The notes beneath the pieces are model-generated. The model did not search any database. It was given only the letters and a program-made list of their open reading frames with translations, and was not told the DNA's origin. From positions 1-64,000 of the forward strand of contig RECC01000044.1 of assembly GCA_007692455.1 (NCBI GenBank): DNA of 64,000 bases, written 5' to 3'. This DNA is from Alkalibacterium sp. (GTDB taxonomy: Bacteria > Bacillota > Bacilli > Lactobacillales > Carnobacteriaceae_A). Position 1 is the stretch's first letter. Each line of letters begins with the position of its first letter. Shown here piece by piece: positions 33,875 to 43,483 of the stretch. A program made the position numbers and the translations under genes.

Positions 33875-33946
33875 GTCATACACTCCCTTGCTTTACTTCA
33901 GATGCCTTAACTTCTTAGTGTTTACGTAATTCGTCTCATTTCAGTC

Positions 33947-34275
33947 AAAAAAAAACGCCCTTTTCGAGTACTTAAACTCAAAAAGGGCGAATAGGTCTAT
34001 TCGCGGTTCCACCTTTGTTCACTGCCTCATCACTGATGCAGTCTCATTCAGTACTTAAAAGGTATAATTAACCTCTTGCATACTGCGGCACTGTACCGGG
34101 TGCAACCGGAAATGGCTCATGCAGACACTCACCATTTCAGCTCAAAGACCATTTTCCAAGCCGATCCTCATGCTCCCTTTCACCCGACGGAAGCTCTCTG
34201 AGATGATTCTCTAGCTTGTACTTATCTTTTCAACGCTTTTACTGTTCATATTTGAAGTCATTATTATATCGATTG
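33947..34275 (-). promoter_or_regulatory. T-box leader of metNIQ, probably tRNA-Met specific
   Basis: Minus-strand leader of about 330 bases. The T-box core AGGTGGAACCGCG (34002-34014) precedes a terminator (CGCCCTTTT.../...AAAAGGGCG, 33956-33989) with nine T. Upstream, a Stem I has AGAGAG and GGGTGAAAG elements. The probable specifier is ATG at 34150-34152 in GGAAAATGGTC, followed by the conserved TTTGAGC; the codon fits the methionine transporter it controls. Confidence 0.93.
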
Positions 34276-34281
34276 ATTAGT

Positions 34282-34311
34282 AGTGTATCAGACTGTAGAA
34301 TTCAATGTCAA
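34282..34311 (-). promoter_or_regulatory. Promoter of the T-box/metNIQ transcript
   Basis: Minus-strand TTGACA-N18-TACACT (34306-34311 and 34282-34287). Confidence 0.8.
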
Positions 34312-34395
34312 CACTTTTTTTAAGGAAAAATATAAACTGTTATATTGAGAGCGGATTCTTTAAAGATAAATCAAGAAAGCCGAGTCGAAGACTTG

Positions 34396-35583
34396 TTAGC
34401 TCAAGCGCTCAATATCTCTGGCAATCATGACTTCTTCATCGGTTGGCACGAGTAAAACAGCTACTTTTGAACCATCCGTTGAAATCACGCGTTCCTTACC
34501 GCGACAGTCATTTTTCTCATTGTCTATTTGTGCGCCCAGGAAACTGATTCCCTCAATAATATTTTGTCTCGTCTGAATGTCATTTTCGCCAATTCCCGCA
34601 GTGAATATAACCGCATCCACACCGTTCATCGTTGCCGCATAAGCACCAATATACTTAATGACCCGGTTTTCAAAAATACGCAGGGCAACAGCTGCCTGTT
34701 CATTTTCAGCTGCCTGCTCGTGCAGATCTCGCATATCACTGGAGATTCCGGATAATCCTTTCAAGCCGGACTGTTTATTCAGAATGTCAATCATCTCATT
34801 GATATCGGCAATACCTTCTTTTTCCATTAAAAACGGCAGCAGAGAAACATCGATATCCCCTGAGCGTGTGCCCATTGTCAGGCCTGCCAGTGGTGTGAAG
34901 CCCATGGACGTATCCACTGATTTACCGCCTTCTATCGCACATAGAGACGCTCCGTTTCCTAGATGGCAGGAAACAATTTTCAAGTCTTCCAGTGGCTTGC
35001 CGAGCATTTCACTGGCACGCTGGGAAACGTATTTATGGCTGGTTCCATGATAGCCATATTTTCGCGCATTGTGCTTTTCGTAATACTCCATTGGAATGCT
35101 GTATAGGTAATTGACCTTGTCCATTGTCTGATGAAAAGACGTGTCGAATACTGCCACACTAGTGATATCCGGTAGAATTTTCTTGAATGCTCTGATTCCC
35201 ATGGCATTAGCCGGATTATGAAGTGGAGCCAGTTCTCCCAGACGCTCGATTTCCTTCAGTACCTCGTCTGTCACTACTGCAGAATCGGAGAAGGATTCGC
35301 CTCCCGCTGCAACTCGGTGACCCACTCCTGTTATTTCGTCAAAACTGTTTAGAATAGATAAATCAATCAGTTCTTTCAAAAGCATTTCGACTGCGACTTC
35401 ATGGTTACTAATATCCGCAGTCCGTTCAACAGACTCGCCGTCATTGTAGTCAATTGAAAATAGAGCATTATCCAGACCGATACGCTCAACGATTCCTGAA
35501 GCCAATACCTCTTCTTCAGGCATTGCATAGAGTTTCCATTTCAGACTTGAACTTCCAGCATTGATTGCCATTGTTTTGCTCAT
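34396..35583 (-). CDS. ackA: Acetate kinase
   Basis: Interconverts acetyl phosphate + ADP and acetate + ATP, the last energy-yielding step of overflow fermentation. 395 residues from ATG 35583, which follows AAAGGAG; the frame extends to 35631 without a site. Conserved blocks: [13 protein letters not shown] (adenylate loop), [10 protein letters not shown] with catalytic residues, [11 protein letters not shown] and [10 protein letters not shown] cre-like sequence (two mismatches, about 35621-35635) lies just upstream and could bring CcpA control. Single gene; pta is not in the window. Confidence 0.96.
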   Translation of the reverse strand: MSKTMAINAGSSSLKWKLYAMPEEEVLASGIVERIGLDNALFSIDYNDGESVERTADISNHEVAVEMLLKELIDLSILNSFDEITGVGHRVAAGGESFSDSAVVTDEVLKEIERLGELAPLHNPANAMGIRAFKKILPDITSVAVFDTSFHQTMDKVNYLYSIPMEYYEKHNARKYGYHGTSHKYVSQRASEMLGKPLEDLKIVSCHLGNGASLCAIEGGKSVDTSMGFTPLAGLTMGTRSGDIDVSLLPFLMEKEGIADINEMIDILNKQSGLKGLSGISSDMRDLHEQAAENEQAAVALRIFENRVIKYIGAYAATMNGVDAVIFTAGIGENDIQTRQNIIEGISFLGAQIDNEKNDCRGKERVISTDGSKVAVLLVPTDEEVMIARDIERLS

Positions 35584-35810
35584 TTTAACAGTCTCCTTTT
35601 TCTTTTTAAAATTTCGAAAATTAAAGCGCATACATTATCAGTTTAGCATACTTCTAAATCCTTACAATAAGTACTTTGTTATACCACCTATTAGTTTTTC
35701 TTTGACCTTTGCTATATTCGTTGAGAAAGAGTACCATTCCAACGGCTTTTCCTTAACTCCTATCATGCTGTTTATTCATTTTCCTTATAGTTTATACGCA
35801 ATATTCTTTT
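35584..35810. other. ackA upstream region
   Basis: AT-rich spacer. On the plus strand an extended -10 TGCTATATT (35710-35718) points toward array C and could start a short RNA that would end at the bidirectional terminator 36144-36192. No gene seen. Confidence 0.4.
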
Positions 35811-36130
35811 GCCTAAATTAGAGACCCGTTCACCGTAAATTAAGATACTAATTGGTCTCTATATCGCTTTAGAGGTCAGTTCCTGGAGAGCTCCTTTAAG
35901 AACTAGTCACTAAAACCATTTTGAAGACACTTCTCAGCAAAATCACCACAGAACTGGTCTCTATAACGCTATTGAAGCTAGTTGATTTTTAAATCGCCGA
36001 TTAACTGGTCACTAAACGGCTATTGAGACTACTTTAATCTTCTTTTTCAGTTAAACTGCCCTCAAAACGCATTTTGAAGACACTTCCTCTTAGCCTGTGC
36101 AACTGAACTTGTCTCAAAGAATAGAAATTC
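35811..36130. repeat. Degenerate tandem repeat array C, period 51
   Basis: Unit starts at 35854, 35905, 35956, 36007, 36058 and 36110 give spacings of 51, 51, 51, 51 and 52; a shorter first unit (43) begins near 35811. Each opens with a variant of GGTCTCTA, has (T)TGA(A)GAC(T)A about 20 bases on and ends AACT. The motif around the start is complementary to the second motif, so most units can fold into a hairpin (12 pairs including G-U in the first full unit). Non-coding. Confidence 0.85.
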
Positions 36131-36143
36131 AGAAAATGAATAC

Positions 36144-36192
36144 AATAAAAGCCAAAACAGGAAAGTCACTGACTCCTGTTTTGGCTTTTATT
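36144..36192. terminator. Terminator of cutC (bidirectional)
   Basis: Perfect 19-bp stem AATAAAAGCCAAAACAGGA with its complement and T-rich flanks on both strands. Confidence 0.95.
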
Positions 36193-36208
36193 CTTTTCAA
36201 ATAGCTAT

Positions 36209-36841
36209 TTACATCGACACAATTTGCGTGCCGTGAAACTGATCGGTATGGATAGAAGCTGCCGCTTCATCCAAATTTTCAAAGGTCAGGCCCCCACCAG
36301 CAAGTATCTCAATCTTTCCGTCTGCTCTATTTACCAGTTCGTTAATCCAGTCGCTGTTAGATAAAGCTGATCCCGACTTCGCTCCTCTAGTAAGCAAACG
36401 GGTAACATTTCGGGCAATCAGCCCGTCAAGTGCGTCAAGCTGTTTACTTTTTGGCAGCTGGTCAAAGGCCATATGAAAGACCGTTTCCTTGTTACCAGCA
36501 CAAGTTATAAGCGACTCAACAAACTCCCAGTCCACTTGATTCTCTGGTGTCAGTGCTCCGAATACAAGGCCGTCCGCACCATTTTTGATGGCTTCTGCGG
36601 CCTGTTTTTGCATGACTGCTTTTTCTTCAGGCGTATAGATAAAGTCTCCGCCTCTTGAACGAATCATGCAGACAACCGTCACATCATGTTTGTGCGCAAA
36701 CTGATTCGTCTGAAGCTGAACCTCAGGAGATGGAGTAGTTCCGCCCAAATCGAGCCGATCACACAATTCTATTCTGTCTATCCCGGCCTGAATAGCTTCA
36801 GGCACTCGGGAAAAATTTTCAGCACAAAATTCTTTAATCAC
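36209..36841 (-). CDS. cutC: CutC family protein
   Basis: TIM-barrel protein of 210 residues, named for copper homeostasis in E. coli, although its direct role with copper is disputed. The family blocks AENFSRVPEAIQAGIDRIELCDRLDLGGTTPS, MIRSRGGDFIYTPEE, GADGLVFGALTPE and EILAGGGLTFEN are all present. It starts two bases after the stop of the amino-acid permease gene, so the two are co-transcribed; no functional link is obvious. Confidence 0.93.
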   Translation of the reverse strand: MIKEFCAENFSRVPEAIQAGIDRIELCDRLDLGGTTPSPEVQLQTNQFAHKHDVTVVCMIRSRGGDFIYTPEEKAVMQKQAAEAIKNGADGLVFGALTPENQVDWEFVESLITCAGNKETVFHMAFDQLPKSKQLDALDGLIARNVTRLLTRGAKSGSALSNSDWINELVNRADGKIEILAGGGLTFENLDEAAASIHTDQFHGTQIVSM

Positions 36842-36843
36842 GT

Positions 36844-38205
36844 TTATCCCTCGTTTGGAATTAATCTATTTTTACTTCCGCTGTACAGGTATCCGAACAA
36901 GCATACTAAAGCAGAAAAGCCAATAAATACTGGCATGTAGACCGGATTTGAAAACCAGCCGCCCAGCAGTATCGTCAATGAACCCAATGTACCTAAAACT
37001 GGTGCGACCAGGCCTAAGAACTTGCTTTTAATAACACCTTTTCTCTGAAGCTGGATAACTTTTACGTAAAGTATAATGTACAGCACATAACTGAAGACGA
37101 TAGCTATCTCACTGATGTCTCCTCCAGCCAGAATGTCCCATCTCTGCGTCACGTAATGCATCGCTAGCCAGAACACTGTTATGCTGTATGCTGTGATAGC
37201 AGCAAAGGGAGACAAGCCTTTTTCTTCATCAAGCCTGCTTATTTTAGAACTCAGCGGCACCATTCCTTTAACCGCCAATGTATGCGGCAGGCGGATATAA
37301 CCCAGACTAATACCGTTGACGACACCCAGTATGGATATCAGTACGAAGCTCAGTAGAATACGCTCACCATACAATCCGAACACCGACTGACCGACTTGAG
37401 CAATCGCCTGATCGCCTGCTGAAAGGATAAATTCCACTCCAACAATGGCAATTAATCCGAGGAAAAATGCCAGGTATACAGCTAAAACGATTAGCGGTCC
37501 TACGGTAAGAGCAAGTGGCATGGTGCGGCGGTGATTTCTCACTTCCTGTGTGATCGTTGTTGAAACAATCCATCCATCAAATGAGAAGGCTACGGGTGCC
37601 AAGGCTCCAAGCCATGCCCAGCCGACATTACTCCGTTCCACCAATTCTATTCCCTCAGGTAAACCGGGGGCGGACTGTGTCCAGAAAATCCCCATTAGTC
37701 CGATACCTATAAGAGGAATCATTTTAATGATAGTCGTGACATTCTGAAAACGTCCACCACTTTTATATGAAAAGTAATTCATCGTAAAGAAAAACGTCAT
37801 ATATATAAAGCCCAGGAATGTCTGTAATTCCAAAGAAGAAGTCAGGTTAAATAATTGAATCGTATAAATACCTGATACCCAACTTACAATGGCTGTTATT
37901 GTAGGGAAATAAACAAACATCTGGAACCAGCCGAATGCATTGGCCGCTTTCTCAGATACGAATTCTTCATAATACGATACCACTCCCCCTCTCATGGTTG
38001 AGCGTCCGGCAAGCTGTGATAAGGTTATGCTGCCAAAAATAACACAGAGCGCACCTATTATGAATACGAGAACCCCCAACCAGACGCTGCCTCCTGTTAA
38101 GCTTAAAATTTCGTCTGACTTGAAGAAAATTCCTGACCCAATACTTATACCGACAATCATGGAAATCGCTGTTCCCAGACCGTAATGTTCTCTTTCTTTC
38201 ATCAT
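36844..38205 (-). CDS. APC superfamily amino-acid permease
   Basis: Membrane transporter of 453 residues with about twelve helices. The N-terminal GTAISMIVGISIGSGIFFKSDEIL carries the G-S-G-I-F substrate-binding turn of helix 1 in the APC fold, and APVAFSFDGWIVSTT matches helix 6. Members import amino acids with protons or exchange them. Substrate not assignable. Ribosome binding site AAGGAGGG. Upstream of cutC in one transcription unit. Confidence 0.88.
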   Translation of the reverse strand: MMKEREHYGLGTAISMIVGISIGSGIFFKSDEILSLTGGSVWLGVLVFIIGALCVIFGSITLSQLAGRSTMRGGVVSYYEEFVSEKAANAFGWFQMFVYFPTITAIVSWVSGIYTIQLFNLTSSLELQTFLGFIYMTFFFTMNYFSYKSGGRFQNVTTIIKMIPLIGIGLMGIFWTQSAPGLPEGIELVERSNVGWAWLGALAPVAFSFDGWIVSTTITQEVRNHRRTMPLALTVGPLIVLAVYLAFFLGLIAIVGVEFILSAGDQAIAQVGQSVFGLYGERILLSFVLISILGVVNGISLGYIRLPHTLAVKGMVPLSSKISRLDEEKGLSPFAAITAYSITVFWLAMHYVTQRWDILAGGDISEIAIVFSYVLYIILYVKVIQLQRKGVIKSKFLGLVAPVLGTLGSLTILLGGWFSNPVYMPVFIGFSALVCLFGYLYSGSKNRLIPNEG

Positions 38206-38416
38206 GACTCCCTCCTTCTATGCCTTATTGGCTAATTTTAAAAAAATCCATTCTATCACTATAGCAAAAAGGCAAATCAAAATAAAGAGAGACAACACTT
38301 GTTTTTCATGTATACGTTCTCAATGAAAAGTGCCTGCTAAAGGACTGGAAGGAGCTCAGCGTAAATCTGATATTTTTCTGCAAAATGGGGCCCTCTGCCC
38401 GTGCGGTTAAATCGAA

Positions 38417-39004
38417 TTATTTTTTTAATTTACGCACCAGAAAATCGTACTTGCGTGACTTTACATCCTGACTCTGTGTAAAACCAAATTTCTCATACAG
38501 ATGTCTGGCATGGTCATTTTCTTTTAAGACAAATAAGGAGACTGTTTGAATGGTTTCTATTTCTGCAGAGCGCTCTATAATGTTCTCCATAATAAAGTGC
38601 CCAATGTTCTGATTGCGATTGCCTTCTTTTACAGCAATAAAATCAATGTAAAGTTCGTTCCTACCAAGCCTGTGGTTCGTTTCGATCAGTATTTTAATGA
38701 ACTTAAAGAATCTCAATAATCCCAAATGTCTGATGACGGCTGTTAACTTCCCTAGCATGCTCGGAGTGATTTGCGTTTTAACATATTCTGATAAGCCATA
38801 TGCTCCAACGATGTGTCCGTTTTTTTTGACTGTCCACAAACTCAGACCTAAATTATCCGCTTCCCCCAGCCAGATTCTGCTGATAATTGTCTGCAGTTCC
38901 CTTTTTGAAAGTTTAACCTTTGGCCTGAACTTAGAGTAAAAAGCATCGGCAATAAGAGCTGATACTGCTTCGCATTCATCCGGCTTCATCTTTTCGGTAA
39001 TCAT
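38417..39004 (-). CDS. GNAT family N-acetyltransferase
   Basis: A 195-residue protein with the GNAT pattern in its C-terminal half: YIDFIAVKEGNRNQNIGHFIMENII (motif A with the Q/R-x-x-G core relaxed to N-I-G-H) and HARHLYEKFGFTQ (motif B). The N-terminal half, with ADNLGLSLWTVKKNGHIVGAYGL, is the usual first beta-sheet. Faces away from the next GNAT gene, about 110 bases distant. Substrate unknown. Confidence 0.82.
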   Translation of the reverse strand: MITEKMKPDECEAVSALIADAFYSKFRPKVKLSKRELQTIISRIWLGEADNLGLSLWTVKKNGHIVGAYGLSEYVKTQITPSMLGKLTAVIRHLGLLRFFKFIKILIETNHRLGRNELYIDFIAVKEGNRNQNIGHFIMENIIERSAEIETIQTVSLFVLKENDHARHLYEKFGFTQSQDVKSRKYDFLVRKLKK

Positions 39005-39086
39005 TCTCGGATTCTCCTTTCATTAAATGTAATCCCTATTGAATATACTGCTGTCTTCTTCCTATTCTATCTTAGTTGATGACTAT

Positions 39087-39094
39087 GTTATACT
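39087..39094 (+). promoter_or_regulatory. Extended -10 promoter of GNAT gene
   Basis: TG-T-TATACT (39086-39094) about 30 bases before the start codon; no good -35. Confidence 0.5.
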
Positions 39095-39124
39095 ATTTAA
39101 CATCAGTAAAAAAGGATGATTTTA

Positions 39125-39763
39125 ATGACTAACGAATCCATTACTTACCGGCCAATCAGACGTTCTGATTACAGTGCACTTGCTGCCCTGATAGACACGT
39201 CATGGAACTACAGCGAGTTGACTTCTTCATTCAACGCCAAACAGATGTCTTATGCTTTTCTCTTTTCCAGCCTGGCTCACCAAAGTTTTACTCAGGTAGC
39301 AGTTAAAAATAATAAACCAGTGGGTGTCGCTATGGGACGGACTGAAGAAGTGCCCATCAGCCACAAACTTTTTCTTCTGCCGCTCTTTTTCAACTTAATT
39401 GCCTTGCAGTTTACAGCAGATGGAAGAAAGGCATTCCAGTCATTCAGACGAAACTTTCATGTCAATAAATCACTGTTGAAGCAGACATATGAAACCTATG
39501 ATGGCGAACTCGTCTTATTCGCTGTCGCTCCTGAGACACAGAGTATGGGCGTTGGGTCACAGTTATTTGAAGATTTCCTGAAATATCTGCGCTCTCAGGG
39601 AGCCCGTACGTTTTATCTCTTTTCGGATACCAGCTGCACGTATTCCTTTTATGAGCATAAAGGGCTGAAGCGGACAGGTGTCATCACTCGGAAAATGCCT
39701 TTTTTAAAGAAGGAAATCAGCTTTTTCCTTTACCGTGGATCAGTAGCTGACTTGCTTGATTAA
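39125..39763 (+). CDS. GNAT family N-acetyltransferase
   Basis: A 212-residue acetyltransferase. VLFAVAPETQSMGVGSQLFEDFLKYL is motif A with the Q-x-x-G-x-G core, and YSFYEHKGLKRTG is the final strand. The start is placed at ATG 39125, six bases after AAAAAGGATGA; the ATG at 39116 is inside that site. Divergent from another GNAT gene with which it shares only the fold. Substrate unknown. Confidence 0.85.
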   Translation: MTNESITYRPIRRSDYSALAALIDTSWNYSELTSSFNAKQMSYAFLFSSLAHQSFTQVAVKNNKPVGVAMGRTEEVPISHKLFLLPLFFNLIALQFTADGRKAFQSFRRNFHVNKSLLKQTYETYDGELVLFAVAPETQSMGVGSQLFEDFLKYLRSQGARTFYLFSDTSCTYSFYEHKGLKRTGVITRKMPFLKKEISFFLYRGSVADLLD

Positions 39764-39766
39764 ATT

Positions 39767-39838
39767 AAAAAAGCTCTGCAAGAGTAGGATCATCTGTATT
39801 GTGTTCAATACAGTTTCCACTCTTACAGAGCATTTTTT
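39767..39838. terminator. Bidirectional terminator, GNAT / gltS
   Basis: AAAAAAGCTCTG...AAGAGT pairs with ACTCTT...CAGAGCATTTTTT, with an inner CTGTATTG/CAATACAG hairpin. Confidence 0.9.
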
Positions 39839-39846
39839 ATACTAAA

Positions 39847-41280
39847 TTACTGGTTTTCGTTTTTCGCCAGTTTTCGTTTCGGATTAAACTTGACCAAACC
39901 GAAAATCAGGAAGAACACCGTAATGACGGTAGAAATAATCAAGAAGACAACGGGCCCAAACTGAAAAATAAACGGAAGTGATGCTGCCGTTACCAGTCCG
40001 CCTCCTACAAAGGGTTCAAACAAGATTTGCTTGTAGCCGAATCCCATTAGAGCAGGTGTGCGGTATTCCGGATCAGCCACTTTCATCAGCAGCAGACCTG
40101 TTGCCGTCATTCCTGTCGCCTGACCGAAGTCTCCCAGACCTCTTTCAAACCAGTATTCGGGAATCATACGTGGTCCCAGATAAAGAAACGCAAAGATATT
40201 CCAGACAGTAGCCACAAAAGCGAGCAGCAGAAACGGAATAATGTTTTCTCCAATGACCTGAAGGGAAAGGGTTGCAAGTGCTGATACAAGGAGTACATCC
40301 AGTGCAAAACCGGAAATCTTGCTGATCAGACTCTGATCAATGTACATGTGGATATCGAATCTATCAAAGACAATCTGTACGATAACGCCGCCAATCATGG
40401 CTAGCGGGAATAAAGGTACAAACGGGAACAAGTAGACATCCGTCCAGGCACCCCATGTTGCTGCTTCAAGCAGTATCAGTCCCTGTTGCAGCAGATAGCC
40501 GATGGCGATTGCCACAGCGATTAAGGAAAGGTGAAAAGCCAGCGGCTCAATTGCCTTAGCTTCTTTTACCTGCTGTTCCATTTCAAAACCATACGATTCA
40601 CCTAATCGTTCTTTTTCTTCTTCAGTAAAGTAATCTGTACCTCCGACGTGCTTGGCGAATCCTTTTCGGTGGCCTATGTTAATGATAATAATACCGGCTA
40701 CCACTCCAACAAGTATCCCGATAGTGGCTAGTCCAAGTGCTAAATCTGCACCTTCCGCAAACCCTAGACTTTCGAATGTACTTGCCAAACCGGCAGCAGT
40801 TCCGTGACCACCTACAAAACTGATTTCAATCAGCGCGCCAGCCAACGGGTTGACATCGAAAAACGGAGTCAGAACAAACATCGTCAGCAGTAGGCCTATG
40901 ACATATTGTCCCCAGGACACGGTCTGCCCCATGACAATTTGAGGTCCAGCTATGTTCCATATTTTTTTGATGCTGGGAACTTTCTTCCCTAAAAATAAAG
41001 CAGCAAAAACAATATTGATGAACATTCCGGGAAGCGGTCGCCAGACATCCAAGATAAATTCCGGTATGAGACCGTTGTAAAACAGTGATCCCTCAGCCAA
41101 AAATTGTGATGTCAATCGTCCGAGAGCATCTGGACCTAAAAATAGAGCAATAAATCCGGCAATGATTGAGCTGGGTAGAAACAAATTTCTCAACCATTTT
41201 GTATGAAGTCTGACCACCTTCCCTATTATCAGAAAGACTCCTATCATAATAAAACTAAATCCCACCATATTTGGGGACAT
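39847..41280 (-). CDS. gltS: Sodium/glutamate symporter, GltS (ESS) family
   Basis: Membrane symporter of 477 residues. The two-fold repeated reentrant loops are recognisable: FVGGHGTAAGLASTFESLG in the first half and LGDFGQATGMTATGLLLMK in the second, which carry sodium and glutamate binding in the family. The central cytoplasmic loop (HRKGFAKHVGGTDYFTEEEKERLG) is longer than in E. coli GltS (401 residues). Sodium-coupled uptake fits a saline or alkaline habitat. Ribosome binding site AGGAGG. Monocistronic. Confidence 0.9.
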   Translation of the reverse strand: MSPNMVGFSFIMIGVFLIIGKVVRLHTKWLRNLFLPSSIIAGFIALFLGPDALGRLTSQFLAEGSLFYNGLIPEFILDVWRPLPGMFINIVFAALFLGKKVPSIKKIWNIAGPQIVMGQTVSWGQYVIGLLLTMFVLTPFFDVNPLAGALIEISFVGGHGTAAGLASTFESLGFAEGADLALGLATIGILVGVVAGIIIINIGHRKGFAKHVGGTDYFTEEEKERLGESYGFEMEQQVKEAKAIEPLAFHLSLIAVAIAIGYLLQQGLILLEAATWGAWTDVYLFPFVPLFPLAMIGGVIVQIVFDRFDIHMYIDQSLISKISGFALDVLLVSALATLSLQVIGENIIPFLLLAFVATVWNIFAFLYLGPRMIPEYWFERGLGDFGQATGMTATGLLLMKVADPEYRTPALMGFGYKQILFEPFVGGGLVTAASLPFIFQFGPVVFLIISTVITVFFLIFGLVKFNPKRKLAKNENQ

Positions 41281-41437
41281 ACTACATTCCTCCTATGCAA
41301 TTAAACAAGTGTAACTATGAATCATAATATATAATTATAATAGATTGTACATTTTATGACAATCTTTCGGATTTTTGTGAACGATTACAGTTCAAAAAGT
41401 TGTGACAGAACACGTTCAACAACTATACGACCTTCTC

Positions 41438-41473
41438 CAAAAAAAACCACGCAATGTATAAGCTGCGCGGTTT
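41438..41473 (-). terminator. Terminator of metallophosphoesterase gene
   Basis: AAACCGCGCA pairs with TGCGTGGTTT and a run of T follows on the minus strand. Confidence 0.88.
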
Positions 41474-41494
41474 CATTCACTATTTAATTCATTA

Positions 41495-42487
41495 TTATTT
41501 CATATCATTTTCTCTGAAAGAGGCACGTTCTTCCCTTTCTTTTTTCGTCCGTCTCATTTTCTTCTCTGATAAATAGTCGACGACTTCTTTCGGTTTTCTG
41601 ATATCAAAAGCTTCAACCGGTTCAGGTCCTCTCATCGTCTCTCTCTTGATAAAGAGTTTGCCGTTTTCATCGACTTTCTCTTTCCATCTGACAAGGCGAA
41701 TCATTCCTTCAGACAGTTCCAGTGCAGTAATACTGGCAGGATAAATGCCGCAACCGGTATTAAAATAAGGAATGGCTTTATTTTTAGGGAATTTAAACCG
41801 GTGTGTATGTCCACATATTAAGGCCCGTCTGTTTTCCTCTATCCATTTACTGTAGTTCCGCTCAATTTTATGACGTTTAGATACATTTTTTACAGGACTC
41901 GCTGGATTTTTTATTCCTACTCTGTGGAAAAAGCGCCAGAAATACTTAATTGAAAGCATTGTAAAGAACCAGAACTGATCATTTGGTGCATCGCCCTGAT
42001 GCCCGTGTATCACAAATAATTCCTGACTCGTATACCGATGCTTCAAAATGATAGATTCCAGTGGTTCAATTCCTCTTAAAAAGTCAAAAAATTCTTCAGT
42101 GTACTCATCGTAGTTTATATCCAAATTTTTTCTTACGTATTTGGGGTTATCCAGATATATATCATGATTGCCATAAATGCGATAATACCGGCCGACATCA
42201 TAAAAACGCTTGATCTCTTTATACGTATCAACATGAGCGTTTTTAATGTGTTCCATTTCTGAATACTCAAGCAGCTCTTCTCCGTCTCCTACTTCTATAA
42301 AGGTATAGCCGTTTTCATAATACTCTGTCAGTGCGTGTTCAAATAAGTTACGGCTTTTTAAAAATTCGTCCGAGACACTGCCGTCTCCCCTATGCGCATC
42401 ACTCATGAAAACGATGCGTGAGTAATCATCAAAATACAGTGTTTTTGCTCTGTCATATGCCTCTGTAAGCCTTTTTTGGGTAAACAT
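41495..42487 (-). CDS. Calcineurin-like metallophosphoesterase
   Basis: Probable dinuclear-metal phosphoesterase, 330 residues, cytoplasmic. The five family motifs occur in order: FMSDAHRGD (D-x-H), GDGEE (G-D-x-x-E), YGNHDIY (G-N-H-D), VIHGHQGD and ICGHTHRF (G-H-x-H). The C-terminal 60 residues are rich in Arg/Lys/Glu (KKMRRTKKEREERASFRE), perhaps an RNA or membrane contact. Substrate could be a protein, nucleotide or lipid phosphate; the overall layout resembles LpxH-like and serine/threonine phosphatase-like members without being diagnostic. Confidence 0.85.
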   Translation of the reverse strand: MFTQKRLTEAYDRAKTLYFDDYSRIVFMSDAHRGDGSVSDEFLKSRNLFEHALTEYYENGYTFIEVGDGEELLEYSEMEHIKNAHVDTYKEIKRFYDVGRYYRIYGNHDIYLDNPKYVRKNLDINYDEYTEEFFDFLRGIEPLESIILKHRYTSQELFVIHGHQGDAPNDQFWFFTMLSIKYFWRFFHRVGIKNPASPVKNVSKRHKIERNYSKWIEENRRALICGHTHRFKFPKNKAIPYFNTGCGIYPASITALELSEGMIRLVRWKEKVDENGKLFIKRETMRGPEPVEAFDIRKPKEVVDYLSEKKMRRTKKEREERASFRENDMK

Positions 42488-42644
42488 AAACTCACACCTC
42501 CATTGTTACATTTCATATTAATTATACGCTAAATATAGTTGTTTCCTGCAATACAATGCTCATTTATTTACAAATTATAGATGACTTCACTCATTTCATA
42601 TGATAAAGTTAATTTAATACAAATTAATCAATAGAGGTGATGGA

Positions 42645-43481
42645 TTGAAATTCGGCGTACGCAAGCCTAATCTAAAAAAATCGATTAAGGCCAGAACAAC
42701 AGGGAGAGTTAAACGCACAGTCAAGTCATCAGTTAATCCACTATATGGCAAAAAAGGTATGGGAGTAGCTAGGAACCCTAGAAAAGCTGTGTATAATAAA
42801 GTTTACCAGCGTACCACAATTGGTGTGAATCCAATGAGTAAGCGCTCATCAGGTCATTCCTCTTCCTCTAGTCAGCTCAATCCATTGCAGGCAAATGCTA
42901 TTGGTTATACAAAAAAGGAACAAATTGAAAAAGAAGTAGCTGTAAACAATCCCATTGAAAGATGGTTTAGAAAATTAATGCGTAAAGAGGCTCCTGATAA
43001 GAAAATTATTCAAGAGACAGTGATTACTGAGCAGTATAGTTATCGTGAGATGGAAGATATTCAAAAGGAAGCTAATGAAAGCCTCAGTCGTTTTAAACAA
43101 TCTCTGCGTCATGCTTCCGAAACGGTCAATGCTGACGTCTTTTTCTCTAATTTATCTGAAGCTGAGGAGTCATTATCCAAAGCGGCTTATTTTACACGCT
43201 GTTACTCTTTTCTGGTCAAGGAAGATAATGATGTCATTGTAGCTTATCATCAGTTTCTTGATGAAAAAGAGGCAATCATTAAGCAGTTCCTCCATCGTCA
43301 TTTTCAGGCGTCAATTGAAAGCGCAAGCCAGCTAAAAACTGAGCGCGGAAAAAGAAAACGTCTTGCAGCAAATTATTCAGAATTGACTGGACAGTTTTCT
43401 GAACTTCCGGAAGAGATAATAGACATTATAAATACCATCTGGAATAATGTTATACCTGATAATATACTAAAGGAGAGCTGA
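42645..43481 (+). CDS. Hypothetical protein with basic N-terminal module
   Basis: A 278-residue protein of unknown function, starting at TTG 42645 six bases after AGAGGTGA. The first 60 residues are strongly basic with a pattern of KxGVRKPNLKKSIKARTTGR and NPLYGKKGMG that I recall from uncharacterised Firmicute proteins. They are followed by a Ser-rich linker (about 65-80) and a charged helical domain (about 110-278, with YREMEDIQKEANESLSRFKQSL). A cationic tail plus helical domain suggests a nucleic-acid or envelope contact, but this is speculation. Three bases separate it from the next gene, so they form an operon. Confidence 0.7.
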   Translation: MKFGVRKPNLKKSIKARTTGRVKRTVKSSVNPLYGKKGMGVARNPRKAVYNKVYQRTTIGVNPMSKRSSGHSSSSSQLNPLQANAIGYTKKEQIEKEVAVNNPIERWFRKLMRKEAPDKKIIQETVITEQYSYREMEDIQKEANESLSRFKQSLRHASETVNADVFFSNLSEAEESLSKAAYFTRCYSFLVKEDNDVIVAYHQFLDEKEAIIKQFLHRHFQASIESASQLKTERGKRKRLAANYSELTGQFSELPEEIIDIINTIWNNVIPDNILKES

Positions 43482-43483
43482 TT

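Noticed and set aside
13790-36130. Regularly spaced repeats as CRISPR arrays
   Set aside because: Units diverge along their whole length, with no invariant repeat separated by unrelated spacers, and no cas genes are present in the window.
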